Shown one piece after another: positions 43,988 to 56,600 of a stretch of DNA of 64,000 nt. This DNA is from Paraspadella gotoi (lineage: Eukaryota > Chaetognatha). Under the pieces are notes generated by a model. The model made no database searches, was not told the DNA's origin, and was given only the letters and a program-made list of their open reading frames with translations. Every line of letters starts with the position of its first letter. Position 1 is the stretch's first letter. The DNA is taken from NCBI GenBank assembly GCA_051294375.1, contig CM119265.1, forward strand, positions 23,525,449 through 23,589,448. Reading direction: 5' to 3'. The position numbers were made by a program, and so were the translations under genes.

Positions 43988-46610
43988 NNNNNNNNNNNNN
44001 NNNNNNNNNNNNNNNNNNNNNNNNNNNNNNNNNNNNNNNNNNNNNNNNNNNNNNNNNNNNNNNNNNNNNNNNNNNNNNNNNNNNNNNNNNNNNNNNNNNN
44101 NNNNNNNNNNNNNNNNNNNNNNNNNNNNNNNNNNNNNNNNNNNNNNNNNNNNNNNNNNNNNNNNNNNNNNNNNNNNNNNNNNNNNNNNNNNNNNNTCTTT
44201 CTTTCTTTCTTTCCTTCTTTCTTTCTTTCTTTCTTCGTTTAAAATCAAAGTGACAAACCGACTGACCGACCAACNNNNNNNNNNATATCCTTCTCTTCTA
44301 TACTCATAAATTTATTTTACATGCGAGTTTCTTTTAATCTCATATTTCATGTCTCCTTCCAATTGGTATGTCTTATTTTCTATGTTGTCTTCTAATTTCC
44401 TGTCCGATTTACCATGTAAACCTCCTTTTTTCATGTCTCATTTACCATGTCTCTTTCCAATTTCTTCGTCTCATTTTCCGTCTTTTTCTTTGGAAAGCTA
44501 AACTTTTTTTCGAATTCTCTCGCTCGACAAAAACGCTTCGTTCAAAACAGAGAGAAAATGAGAAGCCTATCTCNNNNNNNNNNNNNNNNNNNNNNNNNNN
44601 NNNNNNNNNNNNNNNNNNNNNNNNNNNNNNNNNNNNNNNNNNNNNNNNNNNNNNNNNNNNNNNNNNNNNNNNNNNNNNNNNNNNNNNNNNNNNNNNNNNN
44701 NNNNNNNNNNNNNNNNNNNNNNNNNNNNNNNNNNNNNNNNNNNNNNNNNNNNNNNNNNNNNNNNNNNNNNNNNNNNNNNNNNNNNNNNNNNNNNNNNNNN
44801 NNNNNNNNNNNNNNNNNNNNNNNNNNNNNNNTCTCTGAGGCGTCAAAAACTCTTTCTTTCCCACCTCGTTCCCGTCGCCCTTCGTCCCTTCGGTGATTGA
44901 CGCTGCACTCGATCGATCCTTTTTACGGCCNNNNNNNNNNNNNNNNNNNNNNNNNNNNNNNNNNNNNNNNNNNNNNNNNNNNNNNNNNNNNNNNNNNNNN
45001 NNNNNNNNNNNNNNNNNNNNNNNNNNNNNNNNNNNNNNNNNNNNNNNNNNNNNNNNNNNNNNNNNNNNNNNNNNNNNNNNNNNNNNNNNNNNNNNNNNNN
45101 NNNNNNNNNNNNNNNNNNNNNNNNNNNNNNNNNNNNNNNNNNNNNNNNNNNNNNNNNNNNNNNNNNNNNNNNNNNNNNNNNNNNNNNNNNNNNNNNNNNN
45201 NNNNNNNNNNNNNNNNNNNNNNNNNNNNNNNNNNNNNNNNNNNNNNNNNNNNNNNNNNNNNNNNNNNNNNNNNNNNNNNNNNNNNNNNNNNNNNNNNNNN
45301 TCGGCCGTGCGTCCGTGGTTCAATATTACAATCATGTCGACGCAAATGAGCCAAATATAATCCAAGTACAAGCAGAGCCAATCATTCACCAATCTCCAAG
45401 CAGAACGCAAAAGCAATCTGTGCGTCGAACCAGGTTGGTAATTTTGTACGAAAGAGAATTGTTGACATCACGTCAATAACNNNNNNNNNNNNNNNNNNNN
45501 NNNNNNNNNNNNNNNNNNNNNNNNNNNNNNNNNNNNNNNNNNNNNNNNNNNNNNNNNNNNNNNNNNNNNNNNNNNNNNNNNNNNNNNNNNNNNNNNNNNN
45601 NNNNNNNNNNNNNNNNNNNNNNNNNNNNNNNNNNNNNNNNNNNNNNNNNNNNNNNNNNNNNNNNNNNNNNNNNNNNNNNNNNNNNNNNNNNNNNNNNNNN
45701 NNNNNNNNNNNACCTTTTTACTTTTTATTGTTCTCTAGTTTGTTATTTTTTTATCTTTTATCATTCCATTGTTTTTGATAACGATTCATAATCCTCCCTC
45801 TTGTTTTTTTTATGATTTCTTTGTTTTTTTTATATTTTCTCTCCTTCTCACCTTAATTCCTCCACATTTTTTCTCCTCTCGATGTCTTTCTTTTTTTTTT
45901 TCCATTTTCTTTTTCTTTTCACCTTAATTCCTTCACATTTCCTCTTTTTTCTTATTTCCACCCTCATTCATTCTATTTACTACTTCCTCTCTTCTCGTTC
46001 TTCTTCATCTTTCCCCCTTTTCACTTCTTTCCATCTCCCATTCCTTCTTCTTTATCCTCCTCTTCCCATCGCTCTCTCTCCTCTGTTCCACCTCCTTTTC
46101 TCTTCTTCTTCCTCCTCTTTCCGTATCTTTCTCCTTCCTCTCCTTCCTCTCCCCCTCGTACCGCTTTCCTCCCTCTCCTTCCTCCTTCCTCCTTCCTCCG
46201 TCACACTCGGCGTCATTCGCCCTCAGAGTTTCGCATCTTTTTGCTCTACTTTCGTCGCCGTCCTGACTCTTGAGCAAATCCTGTTCATGAACAGCGTAAT
46301 TCGCGAACTAAACCACATTCTTTGTGAGCAGCCTCGTTTCGAGAACGCTTCGAGCCGCAGTCATTTGTGGGTAAGAGATTCAAGTAGGAGATCTTTCCCG
46401 AAAAAAAATATTTCTTTTTCTTCATTTGTGAAAACTATTTCTGAAGAACAAAAAAAAAAAGTTATACCTTTAAAATTACGAAAAACGAGTTTATTCTTCA
46501 ACAACATTTTTGACAAGATTCTTTATGAACAAAATAATATTCTAATGAAATCGTCTGTGTTCAAACTAATTTAGGAAAGAGATCCTTTTCGAGCCAAATA
46601 TTTTGTTCAC
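43988..46610. other. Gap-riddled region with small sequence islands
   Basis: N runs at 43988-44195, 44275-44284, 44574-44831, 44931-45300 and 45481-45711. Islands between them are AT- or CT-rich. From 45712 on it is pyrimidine-rich low complexity. No gene supported. Confidence 0.6.
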
Positions 46611-46680
46611 ATTAGACATGAGACATTAGACATGAGACATTAGACATTAGACATTAGACATTAGACATTAGACATTAGAC
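46611..46680. repeat. Heptamer tandem repeat (ATTAGAC)n
   Basis: About eight ATTAGAC units, the first ones alternating with ATGAGAC variants. It is internal and not a known telomere repeat. Confidence 0.9.
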
Positions 46681-46849
46681 AACCTCGATGGAGAAACGAT
46701 TGTTTAACTTCCGTTCCCCCAATTCTCTTAATTTTCTCAGTTTTTTTCTCTCGACGTTGGAATTTTTCACGGATCTTTTGTCACTTTGTCCCGAAGTTCC
46801 TCGTCCATTGGGTTCACTTTAACGGGTCACCCTCTCCAATTTACGTCGT

Positions 46850-47100
46850 CTTCACGACCTCGCTCGTCATTTAACGCTGACGCCGCCAAAGTTTCCGCTG
46901 TCAGCCGCCGCAGCCGCCGCAGCCGCCGCAGCCGCCGCCGCCCGACGCCGTTGGTCGTGATCGTCGCCAAAGCTCTTTCGTCCTTCGCCCGTCGGAACCA
47001 AGGGCGCAGCCTTCACGTCGCCAATTCCCCGTTGAGCGGGGGCGTGACGCCTCCGCCCGTTCACGGCCGCGCGGGGGCGCCACTTGACGCCGATCGACCT
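46850..47100. other. GC- and CpG-rich island
   Basis: Contains (GCCGCA)n. A minus frame 47064-46867 reads 65 codons with a 13-Ala run, which could be a repeat artefact or the start of a gene. No splice partner was found. Confidence 0.3.
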
Positions 47101-48437
47101 AATTTGACGTCGGACTCAAGATCACGTCTCTCAACTAGGATTCTTCGGGACACGTGCCACGTTCTATGTTCGCTTAATAATGATTATTTTTTTTTGGGGG
47201 GGGGGGTCTTTGTCTCGCCTTTGCTCATTCTCTTCTTTTTAAAATTTTATTTTTATCCCTTTCGGGATCTTTATTTATTTTCTTATTTATTTATTTATTA
47301 AATGCAATTTTCAATCACTTTTCAGTTATAACAAAAGAGATGACTATTGTGTAGGGATCTGAAGATAAAATCCATTTTCAATTTTGTGTGTAAAATTATA
47401 ACAAAATTTTTGTTACTTTTTCCAAAAAAATTTAATCGCATTATTAGATTCTGAAAAAGTCGTCATGAGTAGGAATTACAAATATCACGTGAGAATAAAT
47501 ATCAATTTTAATCAAGTCGTGATTTCGAAATCATTAATGAGATTAATATTTTAACTATGCTAATTAGCCTTTTTACAAACGTTTAAAAACAATCTTACTG
47601 ACAAAAAGTCACTGTGACAGTCAACTGATAAAAAAGCTTGGTACTAAACGATGAATATTAAAATTGTGTCCTTTTTTTTCTTCTTCTCTTCCTCCTCAGT
47701 GATTCCGAGATGCTTTCTTTTTTTATTTCTTCTTTTCTTTCTTTTCTTTTTTTTTTCTGGATCCATTTTATGTTCGAGTTTCTCTCCCATTTACTCTCAA
47801 CTTTTTTTCTCTCTCTCCCTCTCTATCTTATCTTTCCAACGCCCCCCTCCCCTTAACCAGCTACTTCCTTCGCTTTCCTTTTTTTAGTTGCTCATTCCTC
47901 CTTCCTCTTAAATCCTTCCTAACCTTTTCTGAAAATTCCTGGCACCGAATTTGGTCTAACTCACCTTCCAACTTCTTCTTTTAGCCTTTTTTTTCTTTTT
48001 TCTTTCTTTTCCTTTATTTTATTAAATTTGTTTTACTTTATCTCTACTTCGTCTTTCCTACCATTTGTCACTCATTTTGTATTTCCTCCCTTATTTTTAA
48101 CAATTTTTTTTCTCCCTTCCTCGCTTCCTCTCATCCTTTGATTGCTCCATTCCTCCCCCCTTCTCTCCCCTTCCCTTTCTCTCTCCCCCCTTGCTCCTCC
48201 TCCTTTTCTCCTTCTCCCTTCTTTCTCTTCTCTCCCCCTTTTCACTCTCCCCCTTTTCTCCTCCCGTCGTTTTTTCTCCCCTATCCCCTCATCGTTTCTC
48301 TCCCACTCCCAGTCTCAATTTTTGCCGTCTCTCTTCATTTGGCAAAGTCAAGCGGAAGTCGGACAAATATTTACTTTTTTTTTTTTTTGGTCGTGGTTGT
48401 CGGGTCATCGGTCGCGGGATCACCGCATTAGAGCATC

Positions 48438-51400
48438 TTCGAATCACCTAATCACCCGCAGTTAGGTAAACAGCTCAATCGACACAATGTTTCCCCTCAT
48501 CTCCAAGAACGTAAGGCCCCCCCATTAATCACTGAGTTGATTTCTCGAGATCGTTATAAGACTGTAAATGGACGTAAAAATCTCCAAAATTCACTGGAGT
48601 CTTTGCAATATTGACTGTCGATGTATGACAATTCAGATGTTCGTCCGAATGGGAGACCTTGCGGCCCTTTACCATCAATGCAGGACGGGCCATCGCAACG
48701 TTCTCGCCAGTTGTACACACGCATTCGTGTCATCGATTGTTCTCTGTCTTCTCGTCAACATGCTCCTCTCTGTCGCTCATCTCGCTCCTCTTTCTCTCTC
48801 TCTTCTCGTCGCGTACTCTCTATCTGTTCTCGGTCCTCAGCCGCCCTTCGCACTCTTACCTGCCTCTCATAGCCTGATCACGTTAATTCATCTCTCTCGC
48901 ATCTCGCGACGTCTTCTCCTCTCTCTCTCTTTCTCTGTCATCTCTGTTTCATTCACTCACCTCCTTTTAACGGCCTTGGCGTTTCCACTTTTTCTCAAAA
49001 GGGCAGGAGAATTTTCTGACGACAACAGACAGAGGACGAGGCCTTATATCCTCACGTGCCATGCCGATGAATGTCTCTGCTGTCTGCTTCAATGTCTTGC
49101 TCCCTGTCTTCATATGTCATTCCATTGTCTGGTTCCACAAGCAGGGTGACCCTTGCCAGATCTCACCCTCTGCTGGTAGGGGAATCCGGGGTTCCTCCGA
49201 CCGCGTTTACGAATCCTGCGAACGCACCTTTTTACTTGTCGTCGTAGAAGGGACGAGTATATTAAAAAATTTGTTTTTTTTTTCTCTTGGAAGAGTAAAT
49301 TGGTTGTCTCTCAAAAGTCATTTCTAGTGGATCGAGATTGTGACTATTGTCGATGTATAGTAATATATGTACCCGATAAAAGAGAGGAAAGGCTTGGAGT
49401 ATTAAGATGTAACTAAATCTAAATGAATAATTTTTTGTTCTTTAGTCATGGGTACGGACGCTCAACCAACCTTTGAGTTTTATGCAGAGTTTTCGTCTCT
49501 CTCTCTCCATCTTCAGATCCGTCTCAACCTCCGGCTCTCACAGTTGAAGGCGTGTCTTCCGGCCGCCACTTCCCCCACTCCTCTGTGGTCCTCGGGTCTC
49601 CCATCCTCATCTCCTCGTCCTCGTCTCAGTTCTTCTCTCCTTCACTCATGGACGATCACTCTCTCTCTCTCTAAGATCAATCTCTCTCTTTGCTCTCTCT
49701 CTCTCATCGGCTTCTCTCTGTTTGTTTGTCATCACTTTTTATAATTCCCAAGTTGGTTAGTTGTTAGTAATTTATGTTCAATCTTGCTAAGTTTATATTT
49801 TTAAACTCTTTTCTCATCAAGCTTCTCGAGGCTTTGAAAAACCGGCTTTTGAAGCACAAAAAAAAACGGTCCTGAATAAAAAGCGGAGAAAAAAGGAAAA
49901 AGCAGGAGTAAACAAAAAAGGCGAAATAAAGCGCAAAAAAAATACCTCATAATTCTTTGTTGGGCAAGATACCGTGTCCTGAGTCAAAAAGACCAAGAGG
50001 AACCGAAAGAAAAACATTAAAAGGTGGACGAAGAACGTTAAAAGGAAAAGGAACAATGGAAGAAAGAGGAAAGAAAGGAACAATGGGAGGAAGAAGAAAA
50101 AGGAAGTGAAAACTGTAGGAGGAAGAAGAAAGGAAAGAACTTGTGGGAGAAAAGAGGAGGGGAGGATACGTGGGAGAGAGCAAAAGGGGAGGACTAGTGT
50201 GAGGAAAAGAGGAAGGAGAACTGTGGGAGGGAACAGGGAGAAAAGGGAGGAAGCTGGGGGAGAAAAGAGGAAAGGGAGGAACTGCGGGAGGAAAGAGGAG
50301 TGGGAGAACTGCGTTGGGAGGAAAGAGGAAAGGGAAGAACTGGAAGGGAGGAGAAGAGGAGACAATGAAAAGAAAACGCAGGTGAAAAGTTAAATAAAAG
50401 AAAAAAAATTACAAAAAGAGAATGGACAGAGAGTAATGAAGGTTTTTTATCAGTGAGCAGAGAGTAAAATATTAAGTTCATGTAAAAGTAGGAAAAACGT
50501 TTATTTTGGAAGAAATAAAATCAAATCATTAGACTACTTAAAAAAGTCATTGGAAAAAAAGATAATAAAGCTGATATTAATTAAAGTTTTGTATGTTGTT
50601 TTATTCGCAATGTGCATATAAAATATGGTTATTTTATAGCACATTTTATGAAATAAAACAAGAGAACGTGGTAAGATAGAGGTCTCAAATCAATACCACA
50701 TCTACGGCGTCTTTGGTTCTTCTTATCTTTTCTTTCTCCTTTTCTCTCTTTCAATTTCTCCCTTTCCTCCTCCTCCCTGCACTCCCTCCTCTCCATCCTC
50801 CCCCCTCCCTCTTCCTTTTCTCCGCTCTTTTTTCCGTCCCTTATCGTCACTGATAATTCGTCACAGGGTCTGTGATATTCACTTGCCCCTATGCTATCTC
50901 TCACCGACCCATTGCCTACATCAACGACTTCGCCTCGTCTCTAAACCTCTTTCAACTTATTCACTCGTTCTTCCTCTGGATTCTAAAACCCTTCACAACG
51001 ATCTTCTGTCTCACTCGTGCTCCTTTTGGGGTTAATGCACTTCCTTCCTTCTTCCCTTCATCCTTCCTTCCACCTTGCTTCCTTCCTTCCTTCCTTCCTT
51101 CCTCTCCTTCCTTCCCCTTCCTTGCTTCCCCTCCTTCCTTCCTTTCTTACCTTTCTTTCTTTCTTCCTTCTTTCATTCCTTCGTTCCCTTGCATCTTTCC
51201 TTCCTTCGCTTCCTTCCTTCCTGTCCTTCTTTCATTCCTTCCTTCCTTTCATCTTTCCTTCCTTGCCTTCCTTCCTTCCCTTACTTTCCTTCCTTCCTTC
51301 CTTTTCCTTCCTACTCCTATACCTTCCTCTCCTTCTATTCTTTTCTTTCCCACCTATTCAAAAATATATTTTTCAAAAAATTCCTTTCTTCTTTCCGTTC

Positions 51401-53601
51401 CTTCCTTCTTTCCCTTCCTTCCTTCCTCCTTTTTGTTCTTTTCCTTTCTCCTGACCTTTTAAAATTAATTTCAAAATCTCAGTAGCAACTTTCAACTTTT
51501 ATTCTTTTTCCCCATCGCATCGTTAATCTTCGTCTCATTTTCTTCAAGGCTCTTCTTTTTAACTCTTAAGCCCTCTCTCTCTCGTCTGTGTCCTCTCATG
51601 GTCAGACTGAGATCGTCTCTCTCCTCTCTCGTCTCTCGTCCTCTTCTCTCTCTTCTCTCTCTCTCTTCTTCTTCCCTCTCTCTCCTCCCTCATTCTCTCT
51701 CCACCTACCGGCGCTAGGCCCCTAGCAGGGAATGTTACTCTGGCAGGGTGGGTCGCCATCTGGTGCATATTCGACGGTCCGCGAAAATAACCAAGCTGGA
51801 GGAGAAGGGACAACTCAACTTCGCGGACCGTCATTCGGCCGTAACGTTCTTCAACTCGTCGTTGTATCTGTCGTTCTTCTGCTTTACTAACCTCACACGG
51901 GATGTTATCAATTATTTCATTTTTTCGATTCGTCTGTTGGTTTGGTCGTCGTCTATTCATTCTTGTCGTATTGGTTCTTGTATCGACATCTACAACAATC
52001 GCAGCATAGACTTTGCCCAATCAACTTGGTTTCTCTTTGGCCTTGGCTTTTGGTTTCAGAAGACCCCGAAGAGTCAATGTTTCTTTTTTTTACCGCGCTT
52101 TCTGTTATCTCTTTTCTTGGTTCGATGTTTTTTTTTTTGTTCGTTTTTCGTGTCGTTTTCAACAATTGTTGGTCGTTTTCTTTGTTTCGTATGTACATAT
52201 TTTGTTTCTTTACGCCTTGCCGTTTTGTTTTATTTTTATTTTAAAAATCTTTTGATTTCGGCTGTCTGTCTATTGTTGTTGTTGAAATCAAAAGATCAAA
52301 AAACAGAGAACAAATTTAGAAAGGAGAAGAGAAGAAGAAAAAAAGAAAAAGTTTGAAAATTATAAAAAAAAGAGAAAAAAGGAAAAAGAAAATTTAGTAG
52401 AGAAGAAGGAAGAACGAAGCGGAAAAGGCGGATTCAGTTGTGCGAGCCGAGATAAAGGTTACGGGTGAGGCCCGCATCCCGGCCTCCACTGACCAGAGGC
52501 CGACAAAGAAGACGGGCCGACAGAGAGGCGCCGACAACAAGAAGAACGATCCCGGTCAGGGTAGTCGTGGCGTCGTCAGCCTCATGAGGATTTGTGGTCA
52601 AACATTTGGCGCACTTACGCGGCCGAAATTTCCTCCGCGTCACATCTTGATCCAGGAATAGAAAGCGAAGGTCGTCGTCGTCCGGTCGTCGTCGTTCGTG
52701 TCGTCGTTCGTGTTTACGTCGTCGTTCGGTGCCGTTGTCGTAGTCCCATCGTCGCCTGTCGCGTAGGTCTGTCTGCTTTCGGTTTTGTTGTTTCTATCGT
52801 CGTCATCATCTTGTGCCCGTCTTTTGTTACGTTGTTAGTCGGACACGTCGTTTTCTCGTTCTTGTCGTCGACGGAGTGCTCCTTCACACGCTCGCGTCCG
52901 TCGTTCGTATCTGTCACTTATCTTCTTCTCCTCCTTGTCGTGGTCGGTTCGTCTTTTGGGGTACCTTCCGTTTATCGTCAAAATCAGTCCATCGTCGCGC
53001 TCGGCGTCGTCGTCGGTCGCTCGGTCGCTCGTCGTGTTTTTCCTGTCGACATAGAAGGCCGAAAGAGGAGCGGCGTCGTTTGGTGTCCTTAACCGCGATT
53101 AATTCCCAAGTTCTTTTTCCCCCCACCTTTGTTTGAGCTTTTTTTGTGCCAAGTGTCCGAACGACGGAAGAGGAGATGAGCAAGGGGTGTTGAGAAACAA
53201 GGGAAGGGGCGAGGGGGGGGAGATTTGGCATGGGCGTTGTTTGGAGTTAATGGGCGGGAAAAATGGCATGGTCGATGGAAGAATATAAAGATTTCCGCTT
53301 TGGAGGCGTTTCTCTCTTGGCATCAACGGGGCGAGGAAAAAATCAAGGGTCTTCAAGTTAAGTTTGTCGATTGTGGAGTCGCGTCGATGGTTTATTTAGT
53401 TTGTTGTTGTTGTTGTGTTGTTTTTGTTGTTGCTCGAGGCGTCGGAAGAAACCATTACTTTGGCTAAAAACTGGAAGATATTAATATCAATTAATATTGA
53501 TATTTAACGTTCCGGCTCCGTGACTCCTTCTCTTTCAAGAAAAAGCGTTGAAAAAAATATTCGCTAAAGAGTAAAAAACGTCAAGATGAACTGCAAAAAC
53601 G
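48438..53601. repeat. Segmental duplication B, copy 1
   Basis: Begins TTCGAATCACCTAATCACC and matches 53627-58569 in order and orientation: shared TCCACAAGCAGGGTGACCCT, CTTCCTTC tracts, CGTCGT-rich tract and the palindrome near 53478. Indel-rich divergence. No gene supported; a purine-rich tract (50000-50400) and pyrimidine-rich tract (50700-51700) lie inside. Confidence 0.85.
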
Positions 53602-53626
53602 NNNNNNNNNNNNNNNNNNNNNNNNN

Positions 53627-56600
53627 TTCGAATCACCTAATCACCGCATTAGGGTAACAACCAATCACACAATTTTCCCCTCTCTCCAATGAAACGTAAG
53701 GCCCCCCCATTAATCACTGAGTTGATTTCTCAGATCGTTAAACTGTATGACGTAAAATCTCCAAATCACGCAGTCACTCATATTGACTGTCGATGTTGAC
53801 ATTCAGATGTTCGTGAATGGGAACCTTCGCCTTACCTCNNNNNNNNNNNNNNNNNNNNNNNNNNNNNNNNNNNNNNNNNNNNNNNNNNNNNNNNNNNNNN
53901 NNNNNNNNNNNNNNNNNNNNNNNNNNNNNNNNNNNNNNNNNNNNNNNNNNNNNNNNNNNNNNNNNNNNNNNNNNNNNNNNNNNNNNNNNNNNNNNNNNNN
54001 NNNNNNNNNNNNNNNNNNNNNNNNNNNNNNNNNNNNNNNNNNNNNNNNNNNNNNNNNNNNNNNNNNNNNNNNNNNNNNNNNNNNNNNNNNNNNNNNNNNN
54101 CATGTCTTCTCCTCCATGTCTTCCATGTCTGTTCCACAAGCAGGGTGACCCTTGCCGACCCTCTGGTAGGAATCGTCCTCCGGTTACGACTCAACGCAGC
54201 CTCTTCCGTCGTAAAGGGACGAGTATAAAAGTTTTTTTATTTCTCTTGAAGAGTATTAGTCTCTCAAAATCATTTCTAGTACAATTGTACTATTGTCGAT
54301 ATATATACCATAAAAGAAGAAGGCATGGAGTNNNNNNNNNNNNNNNNNNNNNNNNNNNNNNNNNNNNNNNNNNNNNNNNNNNNNNNNNNNNNNNNNNNNN
54401 NNNNNNNNNNNNNNNNNNNNNNNNNNNNNNNNNNNNNNNNNNNNNNNNNNNNNNNNNNNNNNNNNNNNNNNNNNNNNNNNNNNNNNNNNNNNNNNNNNNN
54501 NNNNNNNNNNNNNNNNNNNNNNNNNNNNNNNNNNNNNNNNNNNNNNNNNNNNNNNNNNNNNNNNNNNNNNNNNNNNNNNNNNNNNNNNNNNNNNNNNNNN
54601 NNNNNNNNNNNNNNNNNNNNNNNNNNNNNNNNNNNNNNNNNNNNNNNNNNNNNNNNNNNNNNNNNNNNNNNNNNNNNNNNNNNNNNNNNNNNNNNNNNNN
54701 NNNNNNNNNNNNNNNNNNNNNNNNNNNNNNNNNNNNNNNNNNNNNNNNNNNNNNNNNNNNNNNNNNNNNNNNNNNNNNNNNNNNNNNNNNNNNNNNNNNN
54801 NNNNNNNNNNNNNNNNNNNNNNNNNNNNNNNNNNNNNNNNNNNNNNNNNNNNNNNNNNNNNNNNNNNNNNNNNNNNNNNNNNNNNNNNNNNNNNNNNNNN
54901 NNNNNNNNNNNNNNNNNNNNNNNNNNNNNNNNNNNNNNNNNNNNNNNNNNNNNNNNNNNNNNNNNNNNNNNNNNNNNNNNNNNNNNNNNNNNNNNNNNNN
55001 NNNNNNNNNNNNNNNNNNNNNNNNNNNNNNNNNNNNNNNNNNNNNNNNNNNNNNNNNNNNNNNNNNNNNNNNNNNNNNNNNNNNNNNNNNNNNNNNNNNN
55101 NNNNNNNNNNNNNNNNNNNNNNNNNNNNNNNNNNNNNNNNNNNNNNNNNNNNNNNNNNNNNNNNNNNNNNNNNNCTTAAAAAAGTTCATTGAAAAAAATA
55201 ATAAAGCTGATATTATTAAAGTTGTATGTTTTATTCGCAATGTGCATATAAAATATGGTTTATTTTATACACATTTTATGAAATAAACAAGAGAACGTGG
55301 TAAGATAAGTCTCAAATCATACACATTACGCGTCTTTGCTTCTTCTTATCTTTTTCTCCTTTTCTCTCTTTTCAATTTCTCCCTTTCNNNNNNNNNNNNN
55401 NNNNNNNNNNNNNNNNNNNNNNNNNNNNNNNNNNNNNNNNNNNNNNNNNNNNNNNNNNNNNNNNNNNNNNNNNNNNNNNNNNNNNNNNNNNNNNNNNNNN
55501 NNNNNNNNNNNNNNNNNNNNNNNNNNNNNNNNNNNNNNNNNNNNNNNNNNNNNNNNNNNNNNNNNNNNNNNNNNNNNNNNNNNNNNNNNNNNNNNTTCTT
55601 CCTCTGGATTCTAACCCCTTCACATCTTCTGTCTCACTCGTCTCCTTTTGGGTTAATCACTTCCTTCCTTTCTTCCCTTCATCCTTCCTTCTAGACTACT
55701 TAAAAAAGTTCATTTTGAAAAAAACAATAATAAAGCTGGATATTATTAAAGTTGTATGTTTTTATTCGGCCAATGTGCATATAAAATATGGTTGTATTTT
55801 ATACACATTTTATGAAATAAACAAGAGAAACGTTGGCTTTAAGATAAGCTCAAATCATACACCATTACCGCGTCTTGCTTCTTTTTTATCTTTTTCTCCT
55901 TTTCTCTCTTTCAATTTCTCCCTTTCCTCCTCCTCCTCCTCCTCCTCCTCCTCCCCCTCCTTCTACTCCTTTTTCTCCGCTCTTTTTATGCGTCCCTTAT
56001 ACTCGTCCCATGAAATTATTCGGTCACGGCGCGGTCTTCGATATTCACGCCCCCTTGCTGTTTCTCACCGCCCCATTTGCCTCACCATCACGACTTCCCT
56101 TCTTCTCTACCCTCTTTCACTTTCCTCGTTCTTCCTCTGGCATTCTAACCCCTTCAACATCTCTGTTCTCAACTCGTCTCCTTTTGGAAGTTAATCCTTC
56201 CTTCCTTTCTTCCCTTCATCCTTCTTCCCACCTTCCTTCCTTCCTTCCTTCTCCTTCCTTCCTCCTTCCTTGCTTTCCTTTCCTCCTTCCTTTTCTTCCT
56301 TTCTTTCTTTCTTCCTTCTTTTCATTCCTTCCTTCCCTTCATTCCTTTTCCTTCCTTTCCTTCCTTCCTTCCTTCCTCTTTTCATTTCCTTCCTTCCCTT
56401 CATCTTTCCCCTTCCTTCCTTCCTTCCTTCTTTCCTTCCATCTTCCTTTCCTTCCTTTCCTTTCCTTCCTCCTTCTTTCTTTCTTTCCCACCTTATTAAA
56501 AATAATTTTTTTCAAAATTCTTTCTTCCTTCCTTCCTTCCTTCTTTTCCTTCCTTCCTTCCTTCCTTCTTTCTTTTCTTCCCACCTTTTTAAATTATTTT

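Noticed and set aside
46611-46680. Telomere-like repeat
   Set aside because: Unit ATTAGAC differs from TTAGGG and is flanked by ordinary sequence.
50872-51485. Pro/Ser/Phe/Leu-rich long frames, also 55875-56719, 60874-61570 and 63107-63713
   Set aside because: By-products of CCTT and TTTC repeats, open in several frames at once.
52434-52643. Minus frame with a hydrophobic stretch (TGIVLLVVGASL)
   Set aside because: The matching part of duplication B copy 2 (57480-57640) does not preserve the frame.
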